From Paenibacillus sp. FSL H7-0331 (GTDB lineage: Bacteria; Bacillota; Bacilli; Paenibacillales; NBRC-103111): DNA of 64,000 bases. Under the pieces are notes generated by a model. It had not been told where the DNA came from, made no database searches, and saw nothing but the letters and a program-made list of their open reading frames with translations. The position numbers and the translations under genes were made by a program. Positions 8,688 to 16,866 of this stretch are shown here, in pieces. Position 1 is the stretch's first letter, and every line of letters begins with the position of its first letter. The stretch covers positions 372,001 to 436,000 of the forward strand of contig NZ_MRTH01000002.1 of the NCBI RefSeq assembly GCF_001956045.1, written 5' to 3'.

Positions 8688-10064
8688 CTAACCGTTTTTC
8701 GAAATTGTTCGCCTTTCAGACTTAATCCGAGTACTCGCGAACAAGCTCATGACGATTAACACGATATTAAAACCCATCGTTACAACTAAACCGGATTGCA
8801 TCGTCATGCCTGCAGCCTGACTGACTACAAGGATGGCACCACCGATACCAATGACCACTCCCGGTGTAAAAGAATCGGCAAATTGCAGATTCGCGGAAGT
8901 TTCGCCAGCACCTTCCTCTCCAGTATGAGCAAATGCTACCGCCCCACTAGTCGGATGTGATAATCCCATTCCAATTCCCGCGATGATTTGCCCGATTACC
9001 GCGAAAGCAACCGTTACGGTGGGAATCCAGAACACGACTGCAATACCTGCTGTAAGCAGCAGCACACCGAGCATAATCCTTCGATTACGCCCACGACCCT
9101 GATCTGCTGAATCCCAACGTCCTTGCAGATAAGCAAAGATGCACCAGCTTAGTGCGGCGCTTGCCACAATTAATCCGGCCTGAGCTGGGCTAATGCCTTT
9201 CACATCGATAAGAGCTAATACCAGGAAGTTCTGTGTGCTGACATATGCTGCGAAGAACAGCCCACGTGTTGCCAGAATAGCTGGCATACCTCTTCGGAAT
9301 ACGAGAGTCCCCTGTGGCAGCAGCTTTCGCAGTGGATACACCATTATCGCTAAGCCAACGATGCTTGAGACAATCCCCATCATATATGGCAGCTTGCCAA
9401 GACCAAACAAGAAGATCCCTGTACCAACCGTTAAAAATAAGGCCATCCATGTCGCGGCAGCACCGTTCCCCTCTTGAGAAGCCTGTGCCTTTAATTTTCT
9501 GAAAGCTGGCAAGCTAAGCAGTGCCGATACAATCAAGATCGGCAATATTCCCCAGAACACAAACCGCCAAGACCACTGCTCTGCAATAACACCGGCGACG
9601 TAGGGACCCAGCATGGAAGGAAGAACATAGGCTGTGCCAAATGCTCCGAGTATTTTGGCACGCAATTCATCGGGGTAGCTTAATGATATGGCTGTATACA
9701 CGCAGGTCATCATAGCACCAGCACCGAGACCCTGCATCGCGCGTGCCAATATCATAACAACCATATCACTTGCAGTCGCGGCAACAACCAACCCCACGAT
9801 AAACAATATAAGTGCGTATGTAAAAGGGGCTGCCGGACCTTTTCTATCTATAAGACGGCCGACAACCAAGGTACCAATAATCTGGGCCAGCAGATAAGTA
9901 CTGAATATCCAACCAAACAGATGAATGCCGTTCAAATCACCTGCGATGGATGGGGCAATCGTAGTGACAGCCAAACCTTCGAATCCTACCGCCATCACTG
10001 ACAAAATAATTCCAATCGATAGAGCAAAGTAACGTGGGCTGAAAATGCTTTGATGATTAGACAT
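8688..10064 (-). CDS. MFS drug-efflux transporter (DHA2-like)
   Basis: 458 residues from ATG 10064, preceded on the minus strand by GGAGG at 10074-10078; a seven-codon longer frame lacks a ribosome site. Many hydrophobic helices and the MFS motif A region (VGRLIDRKGPAAP after helix 2) are present. The second motif, ARAMQGLGAGAMMTCVYTAISLSYP, and the C-motif-like AFGTAYVLPSMLGPYVAGVIAEQWSWRFVFW are typical of proton-coupled multidrug exporters. It is transcribed away from the SufR-like regulator at 10233, with operator-like palindromes between them, so that regulator probably controls it. The substrate is unknown. Confidence 0.88.
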   Translation of the reverse strand: MSNHQSIFSPRYFALSIGIILSVMAVGFEGLAVTTIAPSIAGDLNGIHLFGWIFSTYLLAQIIGTLVVGRLIDRKGPAAPFTYALILFIVGLVVAATASDMVVMILARAMQGLGAGAMMTCVYTAISLSYPDELRAKILGAFGTAYVLPSMLGPYVAGVIAEQWSWRFVFWGILPILIVSALLSLPAFRKLKAQASQEGNGAAATWMALFLTVGTGIFLFGLGKLPYMMGIVSSIVGLAIMVYPLRKLLPQGTLVFRRGMPAILATRGLFFAAYVSTQNFLVLALIDVKGISPAQAGLIVASAALSWCIFAYLQGRWDSADQGRGRNRRIMLGVLLLTAGIAVVFWIPTVTVAFAVIGQIIAGIGMGLSHPTSGAVAFAHTGEEGAGETSANLQFADSFTPGVVIGIGGAILVVSQAAGMTMQSGLVVTMGFNIVLIVMSLFASTRIKSERRTISKNG

Positions 10065-10103
10065 GAGATGTGACCTCCAAATCAATTTTTCTATGTATAC
10101 ACC

Positions 10104-10188
10104 GTATCCGGATACTTAGTAAACATATTTCTTTATAAAGTATAAGCTACAGTTTGACTTTGACTTTGTCAACATTTTTATTTAAAAT
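10104..10188. promoter_or_regulatory. Divergent control region between MFS exporter and SufR-like regulator
   Basis: A perfect 12-bp palindrome GTATCCGGATAC lies at 10104-10115. A TTGAC-N9-GTCAA inverted repeat lies at 10154-10172. A good sigma-A promoter for the right-hand gene, TTGACT at 10160-10165 and TAAAAT at 10183-10188 with a 17-bp spacer, overlaps the inverted repeat, so a protein bound there would block RNA polymerase. Confidence 0.55.
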
Positions 10189-10232
10189 GTAGGAAATGGT
10201 ACAGAGCCAGTTCATAAGAAGGTGGTGCCCCA

Positions 10233-10958
10233 ATGAGGCGGAACGAAACGAATAAGGATACTTCAACTCGAACTCGAAAAGGGATCATTGATCTTCTAAA
10301 GCAGCAGGGATCGATGGACGTCATGGCACTTGCCTCGGAATTTTCGTTGTCCGGGATGGCTATTCGTCAGCATTTAAATGCCCTGCAAGAAGAAGGTCTC
10401 GTTACAAACGAAGAAGAAGCCCGCCCCATGGGCCGGCCGGCAAAGCTGTGGCGACTTACACCCGAGGCTAATCGGTTCTTTCCAAGCGGGTATTCGGAGT
10501 TGTCAGTCAGTCTGATCGATTCAATGAGAGAGGCCTTCGGAGAAGATGGGTTGGACAAGCTGCTGGCTGTCCGCAATAAGAATATGCAAGAGCAATATCA
10601 TCAACAACTTGTTAACGAATCAGGGTTAAGGGAGAAGCTGGAGAAACTGGCTGATATTCGAACAAAGGAAGGCTATATGGCTGAGGTTATGGATCAAGGC
10701 GAGGGGAGTCTTTTTTTAATTGAGAAGCATTGTCCGATTTGTGAAGCCGCTGCTGCCTGTACAGGATTATGCAAGAATGAGTTGAATCTATTCCAAACTC
10801 TGCTTGGACCTCATCTACGTGTCGAACGTGTGGAGCATTTATTATCAGGGGGAAAACGCTGTGTATACAGGATCATGGATGACGAACAAGCAGTAAGTAG
10901 CCAGGGCAGTTCTATTCTTGAAAATATAAAAAATATAGAAATTGTCCCACAGGTCTAA
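10233..10958 (+). CDS. SufR/DeoR-like winged-helix regulator with cysteine cluster
   Basis: 241 residues. The N-terminal winged helix (KGIIDLLKQQGSMDVMALASEF, then GMAIRQHLNALQEEGLV and the wing ARPMGRPAKLWRLT) is followed by a helical domain. The C-terminal part contains HCPICEAAAACTGLCKNEL and then GGKRCVYRI. This cysteine arrangement resembles SufR, an iron-sulfur-cluster-sensing repressor, and related COG2345 regulators, in which several of these cysteines hold a [4Fe-4S] cluster. That suggests redox or iron sensing, but no suf genes are adjacent. The neighbour is instead a divergently transcribed MFS exporter, the likely target. Start ATG 10233 follows GAAGGTGG. Confidence 0.8.
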   Translation: MRRNETNKDTSTRTRKGIIDLLKQQGSMDVMALASEFSLSGMAIRQHLNALQEEGLVTNEEEARPMGRPAKLWRLTPEANRFFPSGYSELSVSLIDSMREAFGEDGLDKLLAVRNKNMQEQYHQQLVNESGLREKLEKLADIRTKEGYMAEVMDQGEGSLFLIEKHCPICEAAAACTGLCKNELNLFQTLLGPHLRVERVEHLLSGGKRCVYRIMDDEQAVSSQGSSILENIKNIEIVPQV

Positions 10959-10985
10959 ACTTACCACCTTCATGATACATAAATA

Positions 10986-11241
10986 GTGGGTGATGCTATA
11001 GCAGTTGTAAAAGCCCGAGATCAGGACATTAACTTATTGGCAAAGCTGATTAGGGCTGAAGCAGAGGGAGAAGGAGAACAAGTCATGCTGATGGTTGGAA
11101 ATGATTCCGCAAATGATATATCAGCCGCATGCATTTGAAGCTACACAACATGGTTATTTTTATCAAAAAGCAAGAGAAAGAGATGTGAGGTTAGCGAAAA
11201 GATCTGTAGACGGAGAAAGACTGTGGTCAGCCGACCTCTGA
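10986..11241 (+). pseudogene. Decayed SleB/CwlJ-type cell wall hydrolase
   Basis: Two pieces of a spore-cortex-lytic/cell-wall hydrolase (Hydrolase_2 domain) remain. From 10986 one frame reads INLLAKLIRAEAEGEGEQ followed by VMLMVGN, including the catalytic-type Glu of the RAEAEGE motif. After about 11101 the frame changes and reads IYQPHAFEATQHGYFYQK, then ARERDVRLAKRSVDGERLWSAD, ending at a TGA at 11239-11241. The central section that should join them and the final WFFRP-type segment are missing, and the frames are shifted. No ribosome site is convincing at the start. It is therefore a remnant, probably of a gene once complete in this lineage. Confidence 0.8.
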
Positions 11242-11274
11242 AACCTGCGATAATATTTATAATACATTTTGACA

Positions 11275-11297
11275 AGGGGCCGAGAGGCTCCTTTTTT
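11275..11297 (+). terminator. Rho-independent terminator
   Basis: GGGGCC-GAGA-GGCTCC hairpin (one G-U pair) followed by TTTTTTA. It isolates the MFS gene at 11370 from upstream transcription. Confidence 0.8.
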
Positions 11298-11369
11298 ATC
11301 TTCATTTTTTATCGTTTAATTTAACTTCCGAGGGGGAATGATACTTGAAAAAGTTGTGAGGTGAAGCTG

Positions 11370-13001
11370 ATGGAGGAATTAACGTCAAGTAAGAAAGTGA
11401 CAATTATGATTGCCTTAATGGCAGCGATGTTTTTTGCAGCTATTAATCAAACCATTGTTGGTACTGCGATGCCGCGGATTATTGCGATTCTGGGGGGGAT
11501 AGAGTATTATACCTGGGTTATTACGATCTACATGCTCACCTCTACAATCGCTACTGTTCTTGTCGGCAAGCTGTCCGATATTTACGGACGTAAACCGTTT
11601 TTGTTAACGGGTATCGTATTTTTCATTATCGGCGCATTCCTTTCCGGTACAGCATCGACGATTTTTCATTTGATTACTTATCGGGGGATTCAGGGTGTTG
11701 GCGGCGGTATATTGATGTCAGCTACAGTAACAGCTGTAGGTGATCTGTTTGCTCCACGAGAACGAGCCAAATGGACAGGCGTCATGATGGCCATATTTGG
11801 GTTTTCGAGTGTGCTGGGTCCTACGCTCGGCGGTTTTATGATCGATCATATGGCTTGGAAGTGGGTATTCTGGATTTTCCTTCCCCTCGGTTTGGTGGCT
11901 TTTGTCATGATTTGGTTCATGTTTCCCAAAACGGCCCGAGTTGAAACAGAATCGATCGATTACATGGGCTCCATATTTTTATCTTTGGCCATAGTCGCAT
12001 TGCTGCTCGGATTTTCGTGGGCAGGGTCTAAATATGCCTGGAGTTCACCACAAATCCTCGGTCTTCTTTCAGCGGCTGTAGTTTGTTTAGTCATCTTGCT
12101 CCTGATTGAACGAAAAGCAAGGAGTCCGGTTATGCCGCTCGGACTGTTCAAAAACTCCATCGTGACGATTTCCAATAGCATTGGATTCCTTATGAATGCA
12201 GGCATGATGGGTGCAATGATTTACTTACCCTTTTTCGTACAAGGAGTCAAAGGGGTTTCGCCGACAAATTCCGGTTTTGTTAATATGCCCATGTCCATAA
12301 GTATGATCGTGCTTAGCACCTTATCTGGGCGATGGATATCCAAATCCGGTAAATATAAACGGTATGCGATCATAGGTATGCCTTTCCTGGTTGCAGGTAT
12401 GGTCATGATGGCTTTCATGAACAGTATTACGATGGCGGTTTTCAGTATGCTTATATTTGGCATAGGGTTAGGTATAGCGATGCCGGTGTTTACCTTAACT
12501 GTACAAAATGCCGTCTCGCCTTCAGATCTCGGTGTGGCGACAGCGACCGCAACATTGTTCCGAAATTTGGGTGGAACTATTGGTATTGCGGTGATGGGTA
12601 CGGTTATGAATACCACATTAAAGAATAAATTAAAAGCCGCGATGACTTCGGGACAAGGGGTCGATTTAACCAGGCTGGACCCTGCCGTAGCTTCACAGCT
12701 ATCCGGTTTCTTGAATCCACAAATGCTGCTGGATCAACCGAAACTCAAAGAACTTCATAATACATTGCCTGCAGATGTTCAGCCTCTGTTTACACAGATG
12801 ATAGCTATGCTGCGATCCGTGCTCAGTGATTCGTTGACCGTTGTATTTCTGTTTGGTACAGCCCTATTGGTCTTGGCTTTTATCCTGGTTCTGTTCCTGA
12901 AAGAAATTCCTCTACGGACTTCCAATGATGTGAAAAAAGAACAACCTGAAGAAGAAGAGGTAAGGACGAGAAAAGGTAAAAAAGAGCCTGCGCTTCACTA
13001 G
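11370..13001 (+). CDS. MFS multidrug exporter, DHA2/EmrB-QacA type
   Basis: 543 residues with fourteen predicted membrane segments, the normal size for DHA2 exporters. ATG 11370 has GAGGTG about six bases upstream; the GTG at 11361 would overlap that site. Motif A is VGKLSDIYGRKPF after helix 2, and ITYRGIQGVGGGILMSATVTAVGDLF is the second signature. GVMMAIFGFSSVLGPTLGGFMIDH carries the antiporter C motif. A large extracytoplasmic loop (TLKNKLKAAMTSGQ onward) precedes the last two helices, as in EmrB-type proteins. The C-terminal tail is charged (KKEQPEEEEVRTRKGKKE). It is monocistronic, bounded by terminators on both sides. Confidence 0.92.
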   Translation: MEELTSSKKVTIMIALMAAMFFAAINQTIVGTAMPRIIAILGGIEYYTWVITIYMLTSTIATVLVGKLSDIYGRKPFLLTGIVFFIIGAFLSGTASTIFHLITYRGIQGVGGGILMSATVTAVGDLFAPRERAKWTGVMMAIFGFSSVLGPTLGGFMIDHMAWKWVFWIFLPLGLVAFVMIWFMFPKTARVETESIDYMGSIFLSLAIVALLLGFSWAGSKYAWSSPQILGLLSAAVVCLVILLLIERKARSPVMPLGLFKNSIVTISNSIGFLMNAGMMGAMIYLPFFVQGVKGVSPTNSGFVNMPMSISMIVLSTLSGRWISKSGKYKRYAIIGMPFLVAGMVMMAFMNSITMAVFSMLIFGIGLGIAMPVFTLTVQNAVSPSDLGVATATATLFRNLGGTIGIAVMGTVMNTTLKNKLKAAMTSGQGVDLTRLDPAVASQLSGFLNPQMLLDQPKLKELHNTLPADVQPLFTQMIAMLRSVLSDSLTVVFLFGTALLVLAFILVLFLKEIPLRTSNDVKKEQPEEEEVRTRKGKKEPALH

Positions 13002-13044
13002 AAGCAGCTCGTTGACACCCATATTTAACAAAATGGTTACAAAA

Positions 13045-13067
13045 TCCGCGTAAAGCGCGGTTTTTTT
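13045..13067 (+). terminator. Rho-independent terminator after the MFS exporter
   Basis: CCGCG-TAAAG-CGCGG hairpin followed by seven T residues. Confidence 0.85.
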
Positions 13068-13150
13068 ACATAAAGCTCTTGCATTGCTTTTCTTGCACGT
13101 ACTTTTTGGTTAATATGTATAGGGCAATGATTTTTTGAGTAAGAAAGGAA

Positions 13151-14626
13151 ATGATTGGTTTGAACAAGAAATGCCTCATACTAACCAAAGTTTGCATCAT
13201 ATTCTCTGCCATCTTTACGATGCCATTACCATCGTTTGCATCCAATGATACGAACACCACCATTAAACAATTTTATGGTAGTTCCAAATCTGGCAAAGTC
13301 ATTGATTTTGTTGGCGACAGCACAACGGAAACAGCCCCAGCCATGTATAAGCGTATTTCGGAGCAATATGCGGTCACAGGTGGCGCGCTTCAGGGGACAA
13401 CGATTCTTAATCGCGGATCTAACGGAAATACACTGCATAACTTCGTGAATGATAAAGCGACCAACGATAATTCGCTAAGTAAGGTGATCATAGATAACGC
13501 CGATTTATATATCATTTCTTATGGGATTAATGACATACGCCGGAGTTCGACAACCGGTGCGACCAATCCCATGCAAATTAAAGCTGATCTCAAGATCGCA
13601 ATTGATCGCATATTAGCCGAAACCAAAGGAAACATTTTGCTTCGGACACCGAATACGTTGTTATCTAAAAATCCTGCCGATGCTATACTGGTATCACCGA
13701 TTGAAAACGCTCAGCTGTACTCCGATCAATTATGGGAGATTTATAATAGCTTTAAAGGATATAGTGATCGTGTCGATGTTCTAGACATCCCAAGTTTAAT
13801 TTTTGGCAGAAAAGCCTTGCCGCAGCACCTGCTCATGTTCGATATCCTGCATCCCAATGATGCTGGTTATCAAGCGATTGCGGACGCAATTGTGGACAGA
13901 ATTACGGGGGGGATGGCTGCAGGAGAATGGCATTATATGGCCTATACCCCGAAAACTTTCACTATTGAGTTGAGACAAACGACTCCCATTTATGATGATT
14001 GGCAGCCATTTAACCGAGAACCTGTTTCTTATCTGGAACCGCAAACGCTAACCGTATTGAAGGAAAAGATTGATGAAGAGAATGCCGGATGGACGTGGTA
14101 TCTGGCGCAAACCTGGCTTGGAGAAAAATGGGTTCACGCTGTTCGGCCAATTGTTCGTTATAGCGATTGGTTCAATATCCATCAACCCAACAAACAAGCA
14201 ACCGTGACGGTGACGAATCGAACCTTGCTGTACAATGATGCCTATACCGATACGAGTACCGGGTATTCGATTAATCCGCAATCTGTGGAGGTGCTTGATG
14301 TAGGGAATTATATGTACAAGATTAAGACTTGGTATGGAGATTTGTGGATTCCTGCGAACACAACGAATTCTCCACTAGATAACCATTATGGAAAAGTTGC
14401 AGGTACGGATGATAATAAGCTTAGAGCGGTCGACCAAATGATTCAACTCTCTGTGACTACGGCCTTGTCCGAATTGCCGACAACCTTAGCAGCAAGAAGT
14501 TTGGGCGCACTGTCACCCCAAATCGTGCGAGCATTTGAAAAAAAAGGCGATTGGTATCATATACATACAAGCTGGACAGGGGATGCGTGGCTGTACTTTC
14601 CCAATGCTGCTAATAAATCAACCTAA
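13151..14626 (+). CDS. Secreted SGNH/GDSL hydrolase with three C-terminal SH3-like repeats
   Basis: 491 residues. Residues 1-30 are a signal peptide (basic NKKC, hydrophobic VCIIFSAIFTM, cleavage near PSFAS). The SGNH blocks are in order: FVGDSTTE with nucleophile Ser57, NRGSNGNT, ISYGINDIRR, and DILHPNDAGYQ with the Asp/His pair near residue 235. From about 270 to the end there are three diverged copies of a roughly 75-residue module, each ending in a WYLAQTWLGEKW-, YKIKTWYGDLW- or YHIHTSWTGDAW-like strand, resembling SH3-like wall-binding modules. It probably removes ester groups from a wall or capsule polymer outside the cell. The start is uncertain: ATG 13151 sits very close to AAGGAA, and TTG 13160 has better spacing. 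Confidence 0.82.
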   Translation: MIGLNKKCLILTKVCIIFSAIFTMPLPSFASNDTNTTIKQFYGSSKSGKVIDFVGDSTTETAPAMYKRISEQYAVTGGALQGTTILNRGSNGNTLHNFVNDKATNDNSLSKVIIDNADLYIISYGINDIRRSSTTGATNPMQIKADLKIAIDRILAETKGNILLRTPNTLLSKNPADAILVSPIENAQLYSDQLWEIYNSFKGYSDRVDVLDIPSLIFGRKALPQHLLMFDILHPNDAGYQAIADAIVDRITGGMAAGEWHYMAYTPKTFTIELRQTTPIYDDWQPFNREPVSYLEPQTLTVLKEKIDEENAGWTWYLAQTWLGEKWVHAVRPIVRYSDWFNIHQPNKQATVTVTNRTLLYNDAYTDTSTGYSINPQSVEVLDVGNYMYKIKTWYGDLWIPANTTNSPLDNHYGKVAGTDDNKLRAVDQMIQLSVTTALSELPTTLAARSLGALSPQIVRAFEKKGDWYHIHTSWTGDAWLYFPNAANKST

Positions 14627-14637
14627 AAGTCAATCAG

Positions 14638-14680
14638 GAGGAGCCTCTTCATTAGTTTAAAGAGGCTACCTCGATTTTTT
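14638..14680. terminator. Hairpin terminator between convergent genes
   Basis: GAGGAGCCTCTT pairs with AAGAGGCTACCTC (one bulged base), followed by GATTTTTT on the plus strand. The stop codon of the minus-strand glycosyltransferase (14666-14668) lies inside the right arm. Confidence 0.75.
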
Positions 14681-15829
14681 GCGGATCACCTTCGTCAAGG
14701 CATGTTTCATGGCGATTCCCGCTCGATTCCAGGAATGTTTTCGCATATCATTTCGACCCTGCTGCCCTTTTCTGCGGCAAATCGCGGGATGCTGATAAGC
14801 ATATCTCATTTGTTTCTTTAAATGCCTCAGGCTGGGTTCTGCCCATAGCTGTCCACGCTGAGCGAACAAATAGCCAAAGCTTGGAGATATCGATTTCTTC
14901 ATACTCCTTGCAGGTGGCTGCAGCTTATAGTCAATCAGCAACGAATTTCTGTTGTTCAGAAAGTCCATTTGTCCACCCCAGCGGGTAGCAATCACGGGTA
15001 CTCCGCTGGATAATGCTTCAAGGAACGGCAGACCGACACCTTCCCCGCGTGTAGGAAGCACAAATGCATGACCTGAGGCATATAGAGCTTTCAGCTTTTG
15101 TGGACTTGTATGGCTGGTAATGAGATGTACGGGTGCTGTTCGGCCGCATTTGCATTTTTTCTTGAAGGCCTGAATACGTCTTTGAATGGATAGACCCGAG
15201 GCCTGTGAGCCAACCCCATTGGTTTTGATCACTAGAGCAACCCGGTCCTTGGGAGAGAATTCTTCCCAGTAAGCTCTTAGTAAGGTTTCAGGATTTTTAC
15301 GATGTTGGAATGTAAATACAGACACAAATACGAAGGTCCCTTTCTTTACAGACAGGGGCAGCTTTCTGTTGCCAGGCTTAAAAGTTTGGGTATTCACGCC
15401 ATGGGGCACGATAAATACGGGAACCTTCACACCGCTTGATCTCATCGCAGTCTTGTTCTGGACAGAAGGTACAAAGACCGCATCAAATCGATTAATGTTC
15501 GGATGCCAATTACGAGGGATTCGGGTTGTCTCCCAAACGGTATTCAGCACGATATATCGATACTGTTTACGAGCTTGTTTCAAGTTCAGCGTATGCGGTA
15601 GCCCATGATAGATTAGAATCTTCGATTTTTTACGCGCTGACGGCTTTTTGGCCAAAGCCTTAAGAACTCCATTCTTGCCTTTCGTGTATAGGAGAGGTTT
15701 GCTACGGTTCGTCGCCAATTTCACATCTACTCCTTGTCGATGCAAAGCAAGGGCATACTCCCGACTGGCAGTACCAATTCCAGTTCCTTTCAGAACAGGG
15801 CCGTTCCATATGACTTGATAATTTTTCAC
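14666..15829 (-). CDS. Glycosyltransferase, GT4-type (GT-B fold)
   Basis: 387 residues from GTG 15829, with GAAGG about seven bases upstream on the minus strand. The N-terminus (WNGPVLKGTGIGTASREYALAL) has the glycine-rich acceptor loop. The C-terminal Rossmann domain has VFVSVFTFQHRKNPETLLRA, HAFVLPTRGEGVGLPFLEAL and SGVPVIATRWGGQMDF. The EGxGLPxxEA pattern is the EX7E-like nucleotide-sugar site of GT4 retaining transferases. No membrane segment is present, so it should act at the cytoplasmic face. The region around it encodes wall or envelope functions, but the acceptor is unknown. The basic C-terminus (RKKSR) may aid membrane contact. Confidence 0.87.
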   Translation of the reverse strand: MKNYQVIWNGPVLKGTGIGTASREYALALHRQGVDVKLATNRSKPLLYTKGKNGVLKALAKKPSARKKSKILIYHGLPHTLNLKQARKQYRYIVLNTVWETTRIPRNWHPNINRFDAVFVPSVQNKTAMRSSGVKVPVFIVPHGVNTQTFKPGNRKLPLSVKKGTFVFVSVFTFQHRKNPETLLRAYWEEFSPKDRVALVIKTNGVGSQASGLSIQRRIQAFKKKCKCGRTAPVHLITSHTSPQKLKALYASGHAFVLPTRGEGVGLPFLEALSSGVPVIATRWGGQMDFLNNRNSLLIDYKLQPPARSMKKSISPSFGYLFAQRGQLWAEPSLRHLKKQMRYAYQHPAICRRKGQQGRNDMRKHSWNRAGIAMKHALTKVIRKKSR

Positions 15830-15879
15830 GGTTAACCTTCCTTTTGGAAAATAATCTCCTATATGTTCACAACCTTTAA

Positions 15880-16077
15880 ATGCTTGCGATATCGTATGCT
15901 TGCCGGGTAACTTTGGTTAAAGAGTATGTTCATTATTCGCTTGATGTGATTGCAGGTGCGTTCATTGGAGTTCTTACTTCCATATGTGTTCATCAACTGT
16001 TCTTGCGATCGTCGTATGCTCACAAATGGTTGGGAAACGGGATCGATTATTATGACGCTCCAAAGCCACTAACTTAA
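15880..16077 (+). pseudogene. C-terminal fragment of a PAP2-type phosphatase
   Basis: An open stretch of 65 codons reads ISYACRVTLVKEYVHYSLD, then VIAGAFIGVLTSICVHQLF. The HYSLDVIAGAFIG part matches the last active-site motif and following membrane helix of PAP2 phosphatases, but the KX6RP and PSGH motifs that must precede it are absent and no upstream frame supplies them. There is no ribosome site before its ATG. It is most simply a truncated remnant. It lies immediately before an intact PAP2 gene but is not closely similar to it. Confidence 0.65.
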
Positions 16078-16098
16078 GATCATCAGGAGGGGGTACAT

Positions 16099-16758
16099 AT
16101 GAATATTAAGCAGCAGCTTGCGCGTGCTTTTATTTTAAGTATTTGTTTTGCAGTATGCTTTGGCCTGATTGCTTTATTGATCCATGATCGTCGATTGGAT
16201 GCTTTTGATCAAACCATTATCCAATGGGTTCAATCACTGGAATCATCAGGTTTAACGCTTATAATGAAGGGTTTCACCACCATTGGTTCAGGATTGGTCA
16301 TAGCCATTTTGGTTCCTCTTGTTGCTGTAATTTTATATTTTGTGCTGGGGCATCGAAGGGAACTATACTTTTTCATCGGTGTCATTATTGGCTCAACCTT
16401 ATTAAATGAGGTTTTGAAAATCATTTTTCATCGGGCGCGGCCGACGATTCATCGTATTATTGATGCAGCCGGATACAGCTTCCCAAGTGGACATTCGATG
16501 GCGGCGTTTACACTGTATGGTGTCGTTGCTTTTCTTTTATGGAGACATGTTTCGGATGCATTTAATCGCAGTATGTTGATCCTATTCAGCTTGCTGATGA
16601 TTCTAATGATCGGTATAAGCCGCATTTATTTAGGTGTGCATTATCCCAGCGATGTACTGGGTGGATACATGGCCAGCGGCACCTGGCTTACAGCGGCCAT
16701 TTGGTTTTTTCATAAATATGGCTATGCAGCGGTGGCTACTAAAGTGCGTGCTTCATGA
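16099..16758 (+). CDS. PAP2 family phosphatase (undecaprenyl-diphosphatase-like)
   Basis: 219 residues with about six membrane helices. All three phosphatase motifs are present: K107-x6-R114-P115 (KIIFHRARP), P129-SGH (FPSGHSMAAF), and SRIYLGVHYPSDVLGG with the catalytic His and Asp. Such proteins dephosphorylate lipid pyrophosphates, typically undecaprenyl pyrophosphate at the outer membrane face, recycling the wall-precursor carrier; phosphatidylglycerophosphate is another possible substrate. A strong AGGAGGGGG ribosome site precedes ATG 16099. The role fits the surrounding envelope genes. Confidence 0.92.
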   Translation: MNIKQQLARAFILSICFAVCFGLIALLIHDRRLDAFDQTIIQWVQSLESSGLTLIMKGFTTIGSGLVIAILVPLVAVILYFVLGHRRELYFFIGVIIGSTLLNEVLKIIFHRARPTIHRIIDAAGYSFPSGHSMAAFTLYGVVAFLLWRHVSDAFNRSMLILFSLLMILMIGISRIYLGVHYPSDVLGGYMASGTWLTAAIWFFHKYGYAAVATKVRAS

Positions 16759-16765
16759 AATTCTA

Positions 16766-16808
16766 CCTACACGCAGCCTACCTCCGAAAAGATTGAGCTG
16801 CATGTAGG
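16766..16808. other. Inverted repeat downstream of the PAP2 gene
   Basis: CCTACACGCAGC pairs with GCTGCATGTAGG (one G-T mismatch) around a 19-base loop. It has no T run and may be a stabilising 3' hairpin or part of a double terminator with the next element. Confidence 0.45.
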
Positions 16809-16840
16809 ACTCTATCTTGTAAATATCCATGACAACAGAA

Positions 16841-16866
16841 AAACTGCCCGTAGGCAGTTTTATTTG
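16841..16866. terminator. Bidirectional terminator
   Basis: Perfect AAACTGCC-CGTA-GGCAGTTT stem flanked by A and T runs, placed between convergent genes. The right arm overlaps the stop codon of the minus-strand gene at 16860. Confidence 0.85.
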
